From NCBI RefSeq assembly GCF_000321415.2, contig NC_019902.2:3934501-3998500 (forward strand): a stretch of 64,000 nucleotides of DNA. Direction: 5' to 3'. The translations under genes and the position numbers were made by a program. Each line of letters starts with the position of its first letter. Positions within the stretch are counted from its first letter, which is position 1. A model generated the notes under the pieces. It searched no databases and had not been told where the DNA came from. It saw only the letters and a list, made by a program, of their open reading frames with translations. Of this stretch, positions 1 through 8,957 are shown piece after piece. Source of the stretch: Thioalkalivibrio nitratireducens DSM 14787. Its GTDB lineage: Bacteria; Pseudomonadota; Gammaproteobacteria; Ectothiorhodospirales; Ectothiorhodospiraceae.

Positions 1-139
1 GCGCCGGATCGAAGCTTTTTTTGCAATGCAGGATCGGGCGGGCATCCGGGTTCCAGTTGGCTGCACCGGCGGCCCGGGTTTCCCGGCGCGCACATTTTCG
101 ACAAACTTCGGGATCCGGCATCCAGGAGCACGTCTCGAC

Positions 140-1090
140 ATGACCCCGTTTTACCCCGCGATCGAACCCTACCGGGCCGGCACGCTCGATGTCGGCGACG
201 GCCATCGGCTGTACTGGGAGGAGTGCGGCCGCCCGGACGGCATTCCCGTTGTCTTCCTGCACGGCGGTCCGGGTTCCGGATGCGAACCCTGGCACCGCCG
301 GTTCTTCGACCCGGCGCGCTACCGCATCGTGCTGTTCGACCAGCGCGGATCCGGACGATCGACCCCGCACGCCGGCCTGGACGCGAACACCACGCCGCAT
401 CTGGTCGCGGACATCGAGCGGTTGCGGACTGAACTCGGCATCAAGCGCTGGCTGGCGTTCGGCGGATCCTGGGGCTCGACGCTGGGGCTCGCCTATGCCG
501 AAAGCCATCCGGGCCGTGTGCTGGGGCTGATCCTGCGCGGGATCTTCCTGTGCCGGCCGCGGGACATCGCGTGGTTCTACCAGTCGGGCGCCGACCGGCT
601 GTTTCCGGAGGCCTGGGCCGACTACCTGGAGCCGATTCCCGAGGACGAGCGCGGCGACCTGGTCGCGGCCTACCATCGGCGCCTCACCGATGCCGATCCG
701 GCAGTGCGCGAGCGGGTGGCGCAGGCCTGGTCGGTCTGGGAAGGTCGCTGCTCCTGCCTGCAACCGAACCCGGACGTGCTGGCGCATTTCGCGGCGCCTG
801 CGGTCGCGGTCAGCCTGGCGCGGATCGAGTGCCACTATTTCATCAACGACAGCTTCCTGGCTCCGGATCAGCTGCTGCGCGATGCCGGACGTCTGGCACG
901 GATCCCGGGCGTAATCGTGCACGGGCGTTACGACATCGTCTGCCCGGTCGAACAGGCGGTCGCACTGCACCACGCATGGCCTGCGGCCGAGTTGCAGATC
1001 GTTCCCGATGCCGGACATTCCGCGGCGGAGCCCGGCATCGCCGAGCGTCTGGTGGCAGCGACCGACGACTTCGCGGCTCGGCTGGCGTGA
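140..1090 (+). CDS. pip: Prolyl aminopeptidase (proline iminopeptidase)
   Basis: Cytosolic alpha/beta-hydrolase (peptidase family S33) that removes N-terminal proline from peptides. The 316-residue product is the usual family size. It shows the oxyanion-hole motif HGGPGSG, the FDQRGSGRS strand, the nucleophile elbow GGSWGS carrying the catalytic Ser, a late Asp in HGRYDIVCP and the catalytic His in DAGHSA. I chose the ATG at 140 over in-frame starts further upstream because the family alignment begins here and AGGAG lies about 11 bases before it. The stop codon overlaps the GTG start of dtd, so the two genes are translationally coupled. Identity is firm; the substrate range is inferred from the family. 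Confidence 0.93.
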   Translation: MTPFYPAIEPYRAGTLDVGDGHRLYWEECGRPDGIPVVFLHGGPGSGCEPWHRRFFDPARYRIVLFDQRGSGRSTPHAGLDANTTPHLVADIERLRTELGIKRWLAFGGSWGSTLGLAYAESHPGRVLGLILRGIFLCRPRDIAWFYQSGADRLFPEAWADYLEPIPEDERGDLVAAYHRRLTDADPAVRERVAQAWSVWEGRCSCLQPNPDVLAHFAAPAVAVSLARIECHYFINDSFLAPDQLLRDAGRLARIPGVIVHGRYDIVCPVEQAVALHHAWPAAELQIVPDAGHSAAEPGIAERLVAATDDFAARLA

Positions 1091-1548
1091 TCGCGCTGAT
1101 CCAGCGCGTGTCCGAAGCCAGCGTCCGGATCGGTGCCGAGGTAACGGCCGCGATCGGACCGGGGCTGCTGGCACTGGTCGCGGTCGAGCGGGGGGACACC
1201 GAGGCGGCGGTCGAGCGGACGCTCGAACGCCTGCTCGGCTACCGGGTGTTTGCGGACGAACAGGGGCGCATGAACCGCTGCCTGCGCGATACCGGCGGCG
1301 GCCTGTTACTGGTGCCGCAATTCACGCTGGCGGCCGACACCCGCAAGGGCATGCGTCCCGGTTTCAGCGACGCGGCGAGCCCTGAACTCGGCACCGCGAT
1401 GTTCGCACGACTCGTCGAACGGGCCCGGATGTCGCACCCGGACGTCGCCAGCGGCCGCTTCGGGGCCGACATGCAGGTGGCACTGGTCAACAACGGGCCG
1501 GTCACGTTCTGGCTGCAGACGCGGTCGCCTGCAAGCGCCGCAGGATAG
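1087..1548 (+). CDS. dtd: D-aminoacyl-tRNA deacylase
   Basis: Hydrolyses D-amino acids mischarged on tRNA (DTD family), protecting translation. It has 153 residues, typical for the family, and begins V(M)[12 protein letters not shown]. The substrate-pocket segments [17 protein letters not shown] and NNGPVTF are both visible. The common family form of the first motif is SQFTL; here Pro replaces Ser. Translation starts at a GTG whose TG is shared with the TGA stop of pip. A gap of 39 bases separates its stop from the convergent end of the ATPase operon. Confidence 0.93.
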   Translation: MIALIQRVSEASVRIGAEVTAAIGPGLLALVAVERGDTEAAVERTLERLLGYRVFADEQGRMNRCLRDTGGGLLLVPQFTLAADTRKGMRPGFSDAASPELGTAMFARLVERARMSHPDVASGRFGADMQVALVNNGPVTFWLQTRSPASAAG

Positions 1549-1587
1549 GCAGTCGCACGGATCGCGGCCGCGCAAACCCCGCGCGGG

Positions 1588-2214
1588 TCAGCCGGTTTCG
1601 GCGCGCTCGCGCAGCAGCTTGACCTGGAACAGCGCGTTGCGTTCCTCTTCCTCGAGCGAGGACTGAATGAAGCGGATCGTGCGCTCGTAGCGCGGGATGA
1701 TATTGTACTTCAGTGCGTTTACCAGTTTCTGCGCCTTGCGCTGCTCCTCCATCAGCCGGTGCAGCGCGATCTCGACCTCGCCGAGCTGCGCCAGCAGCAC
1801 CGTCGCCTCGGCGAGCATCTCGCGCGTGGTGTCGAAGCTGATGTCGGTGCCGAGCAGCCCGAGCGGCTTGAGCTGGATCCGCTCGGCGCGCACCGCCGGG
1901 TACTCGATCCCGAGGCTGCGCCGCGGCACGATGCTGATCGAAAGTGCCGGCTCGACACCGAGCGCGGCCTGGTGGATGCTGCGACCGCCCATGCGCATCT
2001 GCGCGACGCTCAGGCAACGGTAGGCGTGCTCGAGCATGGTCTCGACCTGTTGGCGCAGCCGTCGGTACTGGCCGATGCGTTCGTAGACGAGCCGGGTCAG
2101 CAGGTCACGCTTGCGCTCCAGCAGGTCGTGCCCGGCCTCGAGAAAGGTCACCTGCCGCTTCAGGCGCAGCAGGGTGTTCTTGGTCGGCGGAACCTTGATC
2201 AGTTGCTGGCTCAT
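1588..2214 (-). CDS. V/A-type ATPase subunit D (central rotor stalk)
   Basis: Central-stalk subunit that couples ATP hydrolysis or synthesis in the A3B3 head to rotation of the membrane ring. The product has 208 residues. The N-terminal segment KVPPTKNTLLRLKRQVTFL is the family signature, and the rest is mostly helical coiled coil, including a long C-terminal Arg/Glu-rich helix. An upstream in-frame extension exists, but the ATG at 2214 gives the family N-terminus (MSQQLIKVPP) and lies 10 bases after the stop of subunit B. It is the last gene of the nine-gene operon. Confidence 0.93.
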   Translation of the reverse strand: MSQQLIKVPPTKNTLLRLKRQVTFLEAGHDLLERKRDLLTRLVYERIGQYRRLRQQVETMLEHAYRCLSVAQMRMGGRSIHQAALGVEPALSISIVPRRSLGIEYPAVRAERIQLKPLGLLGTDISFDTTREMLAEATVLLAQLGEVEIALHRLMEEQRKAQKLVNALKYNIIPRYERTIRFIQSSLEEEERNALFQVKLLRERAETG

Positions 2215-2224
2215 CGCGATCGGC

Positions 2225-3721
2225 TCAGGTGCCGGCGACGGGCTGCGCCCCGGTGCTGGTGCGCCGGCGCCGCCGCGAATGCGACTGCACAGCGGTCGTG
2301 ACGCCACTGCTCGGGCCGCTGGCGAGCGTACCGGACTGCGTCTCGTCGGCCTCGTGGTAATGCTTCGCGATATCGGCCTCGCTGACGCGGGTTAGCACGT
2401 CCTTCGGGAAGATCGACATCAGCTCCCAGGCGAGATCCAGCGTCGCCTCGATGCTGCGGTCCTCGGCCTCACCCTGGCCGACGAAGCGTCGGTCGAAGGC
2501 GTCGGCGAAGGTCAGATAGCGCCGGTCATGAGTGGAGAGCTCGTCGGCACCGATGATCGACGCGAGGTTGCGCGTCTCCAGTGCGCGGGCGTAGAGCGCG
2601 TAGAGCTGGGCCGCGACCCGCGGGTGGTCCTCGCGCGTGTCGTCCTTGCCGATGCCGTCCTTCATCAGTCGCGACAAGCTGGGCGAAATGTGCACCGGCG
2701 GGTAGATCCCCTGGTTGTTGAGTTCGCGCGAGAGCACGATCTGGCCCTCGGTGATGTAGCCGGTCAGGTCCGGGATCGGGTGGGTAATGTCGTCCGACGG
2801 CATCGACACCACCGGCATCATCGTGATCGAGCCGTGGCGCTGATGGATCCGCCCGCAGCGCTCGTAGATTTCGGCGAGGTCGGAGTACAGGTAGCCGGGA
2901 TATCCCTTGCGCGCGGGCACGTCGCCCTTCGCGGTGGCGACCTCGCGCAGTGCCTCGGCGTAGTAGGTCATGTCGGTCATCACCACGAGTACGTGGCGGT
3001 CGAGGTCGTAGGCGAGATATTCGGCGGCGGTCAGCGCGGTGCGCGGCAGGGTCAGCCGCTCGACCGGCGGGTCGTCGGCGAGATTGATGAACATCACCAC
3101 GTTGCGCAGAACCCCGGACGACGCGAACTCGTCGCGGAAGAACTTGGCGTCGGCGTAGGACACGCCCATCGCCGCGAACACGATCGAGAACGCCGCATCC
3201 TCGTTCTTCAGTCGCGCCTGGCGCACGATCTGCGCCGCGAGCCGGTTATGCGGCAGACCCGAACCGGTGAAGATCGGCAGTTTCTGACCGCGTACCAGCG
3301 AGTTCAGGCCGTCGATCGTCGAGATCCCGGTCTGGATGAACTCACGCGGATAGGTGCGCGCGGCCGGGTTGATCGCCGAGCCGCCGACCGCGCGGCGCAG
3401 GCTCGAGAGGATCGGCGGACGGCCGTCGCGTGGCTCGCCGAGGCCGTTGAACTCGCGGCCCAGCAACTCCGGCGACAGCGCGATCTCGACCGGCGCGTCC
3501 AGAAAGCGCACCCAGGTGTTCTCGAGGTCGAGATCCTCGACGCCCTCGAACACCAGGATCAGCACCTCCTCGTCGGAAGCGCGGATCACTTGCCCGTTGC
3601 GGATACCGCCAGCGTGATCCTCGATGCGCACCCGGTCGCCGAACGCGACACCCGGCGTGCTCTTCATCACAAGCAGCCCGCCTCGGGCTGCGACCGCGGT
3701 GCGGTATTCCTTGATGCTCAT
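2225..3721 (-). CDS. V/A-type ATPase subunit B
   Basis: Non-catalytic nucleotide-binding subunit of the A3B3 hexamer. The 498-residue product contains the family segments PIFTGSGLPHNRLAAQIVRQA (as two shorter blocks) and GSITMMPVVSMPSDDITHPIPDL. As expected for subunit B, the P-loop is degenerate (GSGLPHN). The C-terminus carries an extra Ser/Thr/Arg-rich tail of about 30 residues after the conserved fold, so the protein is somewhat longer than the usual 460 residues. Its ATG overlaps the stop of subunit A by four bases (ATGA). Confidence 0.95.
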   Translation of the reverse strand: MSIKEYRTAVAARGGLLVMKSTPGVAFGDRVRIEDHAGGIRNGQVIRASDEEVLILVFEGVEDLDLENTWVRFLDAPVEIALSPELLGREFNGLGEPRDGRPPILSSLRRAVGGSAINPAARTYPREFIQTGISTIDGLNSLVRGQKLPIFTGSGLPHNRLAAQIVRQARLKNEDAAFSIVFAAMGVSYADAKFFRDEFASSGVLRNVVMFINLADDPPVERLTLPRTALTAAEYLAYDLDRHVLVVMTDMTYYAEALREVATAKGDVPARKGYPGYLYSDLAEIYERCGRIHQRHGSITMMPVVSMPSDDITHPIPDLTGYITEGQIVLSRELNNQGIYPPVHISPSLSRLMKDGIGKDDTREDHPRVAAQLYALYARALETRNLASIIGADELSTHDRRYLTFADAFDRRFVGQGEAEDRSIEATLDLAWELMSIFPKDVLTRVSEADIAKHYHEADETQSGTLASGPSSGVTTAVQSHSRRRRRTSTGAQPVAGT

Positions 3722-5517
3722 CCCGCCTGCTCCTCGTGGGTCGCGTATTCCAGGCGCAGCGCCTCGAAAGCCTGCTCGACCTCGGTCCGGAAGGCTTCGA
3801 TCTCGTCGAGCTGATCGCTGGAATACAGGCTCTTGATCCGGCGGGACCGGGACAGCTGCGGCTGGCGCTGCAGTTCCTGCACCGGCACGCCGCGGTTCAC
3901 CAGTTCCGCGCCGAGATGGTATATCAGCAGCACGAGCTCCAGCAGCGCGAACTGCTTCTCAGGCGAACAGAACGTGTCGACCTCGTCAAGCGCGCTCTGC
4001 TGCAACACGCCCTCCTTGACCAGCGCGGCGCCCTCCAGATCCCAGCGCTGCGCGGAGGACAGGGCCTCGGGCCCGACCAGGTTCACGATGCGCGACAGTT
4101 CGGCATCGCGCGCGAGCAGCGCGAGCGACTCCCGGCGCAGCTCCTCCCACGCGGGATCGACGTTCTCGTGCCACCACTGCGCGGCGGTATGCACGTGGCC
4201 GGAGAAGCTCATCACCCAGTCGATCGACGGGTAGTGGCGGGCGTCGGCGAGTTCCTTGGACAAGGCCCAGAAGGTCTCGATGATGTCCTTGGTGTGACTG
4301 GTGACCGGCTCGGAGAAATCCCCGCCCGGCGGCGACACCGCGCCGATCAGCGTGACCGACCCCGACCCGGCGCCATGCGTCTCGACGCGCCCGGCGCGCT
4401 CGTACACTGCCGCCAGCCGCGAGGCCAGGTACGCCGGGTAACCCTCCTCGACCGGCATCTGCCCGAGACGGCCGGAGACCTCGCGCAATGCCTCGGCCCA
4501 GCGGCTGGTCGAATCGGCCAGCATCACCACGTCGTAGCCCATGTCGCGGTAGTACTCGGCCATCGTGATGCCGACGTAGACCGACGCCTCGCGCGCGACC
4601 ACCGGCATGTTCGAGGTGTTGGCGACGAGCAGCGTGCGCTCCATCAGCTTGCGTCCGGTGTAGGGGTCGTCGAGCTTCGGGAAGGTCTCGAGCACGTCGA
4701 CCAGCTCGTTTCCGCGCTCGCCGCAGCCGACGTAGATCACGATGTCGGCGTTCGACCAGCGCGCGATCTGCTGCTGCACCACCGTCTTGCCCGCGCCGAA
4801 CGGCCCCGGGACCGCGCCCTTGCCGCCCTTCAGCTGCGGGAAAAAGGTGTCGATCACGCGCTGACCGGTGATCAGCGGGGCGACTCCGTCGTCGCGGCGC
4901 AGGTACGGCCGCGGCGTCCGCACCGGCCAGCGGTGATACATGCGCAGGCGGCGGGTGCGCCCGTCGGTGCCGCGCACCCGGGCGATCGTCGCCTCGATGT
5001 CGTAGTCACCGGCCGGCGCCAGCTCCTCGAGCTCGCCGTGCACGCCCGGCGGCACCAGGATCCGGTGCACGACGGTCTCGGTTTCCTGCACGGTACCCAG
5101 CACCGTCCCCGGGTCGATGGTCTGACCTGGCTCGAGCTCCCGGGCCGGCTCGAAGGCCCACTGCCGGGAACGGTCGAGCGCGGCAACGTCGATGCCGCGG
5201 CGGATGTAGTCTCCCGACTGCAGCGCGATCTTTTCCAGCGGGCGCTGCACGCCGTCGAAGATCCCGCCCATCAGGCCCGGCCCGAGTTCCACCGACAGCG
5301 GCCAGCCGAGGCCGACCGCCGGTTCGCCGGGGCGCACGCCGTCGGTGGATTCGTAAGTCTGCACCACGGCCTGATCGCCATTCAGCGAAATCACCTCTCC
5401 GAACAGGCCGAGATCGCCGATCTTGACCTGCTCGCCGTGACGCACGCCGGGGAGGGTGATGGTGACAATCGGGCCGTTGATGTCGTGGACGGCGCCGACG
5501 CGTTGATTCTCGCTCAT
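3718..5517 (-). CDS. V/A-type ATPase catalytic subunit A
   Basis: Catalytic subunit of the rotary ATPase. The 599 residues include an intact Walker A motif GPFGAGKT at about residues 238-245, the non-homologous bulge region typical of subunit A (residues 115-205), and the downstream segments YVGCGERGNE and SVTLIGAVSPPGGDFSEPV. It starts at an ATG four bases after the stop of subunit E and is translationally coupled to B. In proteobacteria this enzyme usually accompanies rather than replaces the F-type ATPase. Whether it hydrolyses or makes ATP cannot be read from the sequence. Confidence 0.96.
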   Translation of the reverse strand: MSENQRVGAVHDINGPIVTITLPGVRHGEQVKIGDLGLFGEVISLNGDQAVVQTYESTDGVRPGEPAVGLGWPLSVELGPGLMGGIFDGVQRPLEKIALQSGDYIRRGIDVAALDRSRQWAFEPARELEPGQTIDPGTVLGTVQETETVVHRILVPPGVHGELEELAPAGDYDIEATIARVRGTDGRTRRLRMYHRWPVRTPRPYLRRDDGVAPLITGQRVIDTFFPQLKGGKGAVPGPFGAGKTVVQQQIARWSNADIVIYVGCGERGNELVDVLETFPKLDDPYTGRKLMERTLLVANTSNMPVVAREASVYVGITMAEYYRDMGYDVVMLADSTSRWAEALREVSGRLGQMPVEEGYPAYLASRLAAVYERAGRVETHGAGSGSVTLIGAVSPPGGDFSEPVTSHTKDIIETFWALSKELADARHYPSIDWVMSFSGHVHTAAQWWHENVDPAWEELRRESLALLARDAELSRIVNLVGPEALSSAQRWDLEGAALVKEGVLQQSALDEVDTFCSPEKQFALLELVLLIYHLGAELVNRGVPVQELQRQPQLSRSRRIKSLYSSDQLDEIEAFRTEVEQAFEALRLEYATHEEQAG

Positions 5518-5521
5518 GATT

Positions 5522-6160
5522 TCATCCGGTGAAGAGGTTGGCCGATTCCAGCGAAGCCGGGAGCAGTCGTTCCAGAATCACCCGCTGCAGCTGCGAACGC
5601 AGGCGGGCCCGCCGGCCCTCGAAGGTGTTGTCGACCCGGATGCGGCCATCGTCACTGACCAGCAGCACACCCGCGAGGGTCTCGATCGGCTCGTCGGACA
5701 GCTTCAGCGTCTTGCCGGGAACGGCCTGCTGCAACTGGTCCCAGTCCGCGCGCAGGCGGCCGGCGTCTTCCCGGTTGGCGCGCAGCGTGAGCGCAGGGCT
5801 TTCCAACTCCGCCGCGCCGCGCCGGATCAGGCCCCGCAGGTAGTCCCGGTAGGCATCGACGTCGTCGATGAACGCGCGCATCCGGTCCTCCAGGCGCGCC
5901 TCGACGCCGCGGACGAGGTTCCAGCGTACCTGGTCCAGGTGACTCTGCAGCTTCAGTTCCGCGGCTTGCACCCGCTGGCGGTAGTGGCGGTCGGCCAGGG
6001 CGCGTGCAATCGTCTCTTCCCGCTGTTCGCGCTGGCGCAGCCGCTCCGCGGCCTCGCGGAGGATCGAATCCCGCGTCCGCTGCGCCTGCTCGGCATACTG
6101 GCTCGCGAGCTGCTGTGCCCGTGCCAGAATCGCCTGCTCCAGTTCCAGTACCTGATTCAC
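5522..6160 (-). CDS. V/A-type ATPase subunit E (peripheral stalk)
   Basis: Peripheral-stalk subunit that pairs with the G/H coiled-coil protein to hold the A3B3 head static. The 212-residue protein has an N-terminal long charged helix (residues 1-100, rich in Arg, Glu and Gln) and a C-terminal globular part with the segment AGVLLVSDDGRIRVDNTFEG, the family hallmark. It begins at a GTG that overlaps the stop codon of subunit F (GTGA). Identification rests on this domain plan and on position between F and A. Confidence 0.88.
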   Translation of the reverse strand: MNQVLELEQAILARAQQLASQYAEQAQRTRDSILREAAERLRQREQREETIARALADRHYRQRVQAAELKLQSHLDQVRWNLVRGVEARLEDRMRAFIDDVDAYRDYLRGLIRRGAAELESPALTLRANREDAGRLRADWDQLQQAVPGKTLKLSDEPIETLAGVLLVSDDGRIRVDNTFEGRRARLRSQLQRVILERLLPASLESANLFTG

Positions 6161-6525
6161 GATGGTTCCCCGGCGGATAAAGTGCCTGCCCCGAACAGGC
6201 GCTGCAGCCGCGCGGCGACATCGCTGGTCAGCCGTGGCGGCCTGATCGCCAGCGGGGGCAGGGAAATCACGATGATGCGCCCGCCCTCGCGGCGAAGCTC
6301 GGCAAGCATGGGCACATCCCAGTCCATGATGGCATCGTCGACGACGACGAACGCGCTCTCCCGCGAGCGGCTCAGATCACGCAGGATACGGTTCACCTGC
6401 GCCGCGTCCGGGTCGGGAATGGTCTCGAAGCCGATCAGGCGGAAACCGTCCGCGAGGCTGTTCTCGCCCAGAAACAGCATCCGGGTCGGGCGGACCTGGA
6501 CCGCGTCCGTGGTCACGGCGGACAC
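6157..6525 (-). CDS. V/A-type ATPase subunit F (central stalk)
   Basis: Small central-stalk subunit that binds subunit D. The 122-residue product has the Rossmann-like segments MLFLGENSLADGFRLIGF and SAFVVVDDAIMDW, and a basic C-terminal helix. The start is a GTG three bases after the K-subunit stop; a second in-frame GTG nine bases later is an alternative. It lies between K and E in the operon. The assignment depends on the family N-terminus and operon position. Confidence 0.85.
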   Translation of the reverse strand: MSAVTTDAVQVRPTRMLFLGENSLADGFRLIGFETIPDPDAAQVNRILRDLSRSRESAFVVVDDAIMDWDVPMLAELRREGGRIIVISLPPLAIRPPRLTSDVAARLQRLFGAGTLSAGEPS

Positions 6526-6528
6526 CGG

Positions 6529-6975
6529 TCAGATCCGGTTCAGCAGCAGGATACTGACGACCAGGCCGTAGATCGCGATGCCCTCGGCGAGACCGATGTA
6601 GATCAGGCTGCGGCCCAGCATCTCGGGTTTCTCGGTGATCGCGGCGAGCGCGGCTGAGCCGATCGGCCCCACCGCGATGCCCGCGCCGATCGTCGACAGC
6701 GCGGTCGGAATGCCGACGCCGATGATCGCGAGCCCGAGTCCGATACTGACCTCGGTGACCGCCTGGTCCACACCGGCCGGCTGCGCCAGCGCGTCGTTGA
6801 TACCGAACGCCAGCAGGCCGAACATCGCGCCGACGAACACCGTCATCTGGATCGCCAGCGCGGGCTTGAAGAATTCGCGCAGGCGCGGGGAAAGCGCCGG
6901 GCGCAGCTCCAGGTACACCCCTGCGGCAATCAGGCCGAGGATGGCGGCGGACATGAGACCTACGAGCCAGTACAT
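6529..6975 (-). CDS. V/A-type ATPase subunit K (membrane ring subunit), four-helix form
   Basis: Ion-translocating rotor-ring (c/K) subunit. The ATG at 6975 is preceded by GGGAG at six bases; an in-frame TTG two codons earlier is less likely. Four hydrophobic segments are visible in the 148 residues: about 2-22, 39-58, 78-108 and 123-145. The last two form the recognisable c-type hairpin, with GIGAGIAVGPIG-like glycine packing and the ion-binding Glu131 in GLAEGIAIYG. The first two segments lack the glycine repeat and have no membrane carboxylate. The residue after the Glu is Gly, not the Ser/Thr usual in Na+-specific rings, which mildly favours protons (inference). Confidence 0.88.
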   Translation of the reverse strand: MYWLVGLMSAAILGLIAAGVYLELRPALSPRLREFFKPALAIQMTVFVGAMFGLLAFGINDALAQPAGVDQAVTEVSIGLGLAIIGVGIPTALSTIGAGIAVGPIGSAALAAITEKPEMLGRSLIYIGLAEGIAIYGLVVSILLLNRI

Positions 6976-7018
6976 GATCAACTCCCGGGTTGTGTGAACG
7001 GAAACTGGATGGGATCCC

Positions 7019-8914
7019 TCATGCCGGCCGCGGCGGCCGGCGCAGGCGGACCGGAGCGAACTCCCGCCCGTCGGCCGAGAAATAGCGCGAGAATCCCTCG
7101 AAATACTGCAGACGCATCACCTGGATCGTGACGATCACGCCCTCGAGCACGATCACGAAGATGTTGCCGAAAATCACCATCAGCACGTGTCCCACCGCGC
7201 CCATCATGCCGGCAAGCGTCAGCACCGCGATCGCCAGCGCGACGTGGTTGATGCTGAACGCGGCGACGCGCAGGAACGAGAGCGTGTTCGAGATGTAGCC
7301 GATCACGGTCTCGAGGGTCTCGATCAGCACCACCAGGATCTTCTCGCCGATCGGCGAGTCGAGATGGAACCAGTTGTACACCGCGAGCGCCGCCAGCGCA
7401 GCGATGACCAGCGCCGCCGGAACGAGACCGAACGCGCCGGTGGCCCCGAGCGACACGCCACCCCAGACCAGCGCCAGGTAGAACACCAGATTCACCAGGC
7501 CGTGATGGCCGAACACGGCGGCGATGTGCTCGCCGACCGCAAAGCGGTTGTAGATCGTCAGCGAACACGCCAGCGTGAGGAACAGCACGCCCCAGCCGAG
7601 CGCGAGCTGCAGCATCAGGATCGGGTCGTACAGCGGCGACATCCACAGCGCCGGCAGGATGTCCTTGTACCCGAACACGCTGCCGAAAACGAAGCCGAAG
7701 ACCACCGACGAGAGGCCGGCCAGCACGCCGAAGGGGTAGAAGCGCCCGAGCTTGCGCCGGAACAGCCAGGCCAGCAATGCCAGCACGCCACCGTGGCCGA
7801 CGTCGCCGAACATCGTGCCGAACATCAGCAGGAAGGTGATCGTGAACAGGAAGGTGGGATCGATCTCGCCGTAGCGCGGTACCCCGTACTGCTTCACCAA
7901 CATCGCGAACGGGGCCAGCAGTCGGTGACGCACCGGTACCGATGGCACCAGCGGACGCTCGTCGGAACGCGGCTTGCGACTTTCCATGCTGAAAGGATGC
8001 GGGAGCGTCTGCTCCAGGCGGCGCTCGAGACGTGGCAGCGCCTCGGCAGGAACCCAGCCGGCAATGCAGGCAAGGTGTCCCGCACTCCGGATCGCCGGGT
8101 CCAGCGTCACGAACGGCTCGGCAAGCGTCAGCACCGTCTCGGCCCGGGCGAGCCGGTCGCGGAACGATGCGGCGCAGGCCTCGACTTCCTGTTCGAGCTC
8201 CCGGCGCGCCCGCTCGATATGCTCGCGCTCGGCGCGCTGCTCGGCCTGAATAGCCTCCGGGGAATCGTCGAGCCCCTGTGGCAACGGGATCGCGGTGAAG
8301 CCCGCAGTCGCGAGCAGCGACTGCAGCTCGGTTTCGCGCTCCCCCGCGGGCCCGGCGATCACCACATGGGCGTTGCCGCCGCGTTCCATATACTTGAACA
8401 GCAGGTGTCCCGCGAGTCCCAGCGCACCCTGCAGGCGATCGACGTTTTCGCGTGGGACCACACCGATGAAGAGGTCCAGAAAGCGCTTGTGGGCCCGAAG
8501 CGCGCCAAGATCGACGTGCAGCTCAGAGAAGTTCGCGAGCGCCGCCTCCTGCTCCTCGAGCAGACGCGCCTGCTCGGCGAGCTTCCGGGAGCGTTCCTGG
8601 TGTTGCAGGCAACTTTCCCAGGCCTCGCCCAGCCAGGCGTTGGTTTCGCTCAGTTCCTCGAGCGGAACGACGCGGATCTCGCGGAGATCCGCGTCGGGGA
8701 CGGGGATCACCTGCCGGATCTTGTCGAGCCGTGAGCGGGCCTGCTGGTACAGTTTCTGGTAGCGGCAGTCCTCGAGCGGCGTCAGGCGCTGTTCCTGTGG
8801 CGCCCGCGGGTCGGGGTGGAAGCTTTCGGTATCGGCCAGCGTCAGCGAGGCCTGCGGGAGGTCCTCGCGCAGTACCAGCAGGCGCACGTGGCGCATCGGT
8901 CTCGGCTTCAGCAC
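7019..8914 (-). CDS. V/A-type ATPase subunit I (a-type stator, ion channel)
   Basis: Large stator subunit forming the ion half-channels next to the K ring. Of 631 residues, about the first 310 form a soluble coiled-coil domain and the rest seven or eight membrane helices; the segment TFLFTITFLLMFGTMFGDVGHGG is the family signature (given here as a name for residues near 355). I prefer the GTG at 8914 because AAGGAG lies five bases before it. An in-frame GTG at 8941 has no comparable ribosome site, and an ATG at 8896 also exists. Confidence 0.92.
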   Translation of the reverse strand: MLKPRPMRHVRLLVLREDLPQASLTLADTESFHPDPRAPQEQRLTPLEDCRYQKLYQQARSRLDKIRQVIPVPDADLREIRVVPLEELSETNAWLGEAWESCLQHQERSRKLAEQARLLEEQEAALANFSELHVDLGALRAHKRFLDLFIGVVPRENVDRLQGALGLAGHLLFKYMERGGNAHVVIAGPAGERETELQSLLATAGFTAIPLPQGLDDSPEAIQAEQRAEREHIERARRELEQEVEACAASFRDRLARAETVLTLAEPFVTLDPAIRSAGHLACIAGWVPAEALPRLERRLEQTLPHPFSMESRKPRSDERPLVPSVPVRHRLLAPFAMLVKQYGVPRYGEIDPTFLFTITFLLMFGTMFGDVGHGGVLALLAWLFRRKLGRFYPFGVLAGLSSVVFGFVFGSVFGYKDILPALWMSPLYDPILMLQLALGWGVLFLTLACSLTIYNRFAVGEHIAAVFGHHGLVNLVFYLALVWGGVSLGATGAFGLVPAALVIAALAALAVYNWFHLDSPIGEKILVVLIETLETVIGYISNTLSFLRVAAFSINHVALAIAVLTLAGMMGAVGHVLMVIFGNIFVIVLEGVIVTIQVMRLQYFEGFSRYFSADGREFAPVRLRRPPRPA

Positions 8915-8957
8915 GGCATCTCCTTCTCGCGCGGCCGCCACCCGCTGGCGTCGGGAT

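Noticed and set aside
26-139. Upstream in-frame extension of the prolyl aminopeptidase by 38 residues
   Set aside because: The extension has no family similarity and the ATG at 140 has a ribosome site and gives the normal length.
2528-3814. Long plus-strand open frames opposite the ATPase genes (also opposite dnaN, gyrB, galE and others)
   Set aside because: They are antisense shadows caused by high GC at third codon positions; composition is His/Arg/Gly-rich with no family features, while the minus strand encodes clear ATPase subunits.
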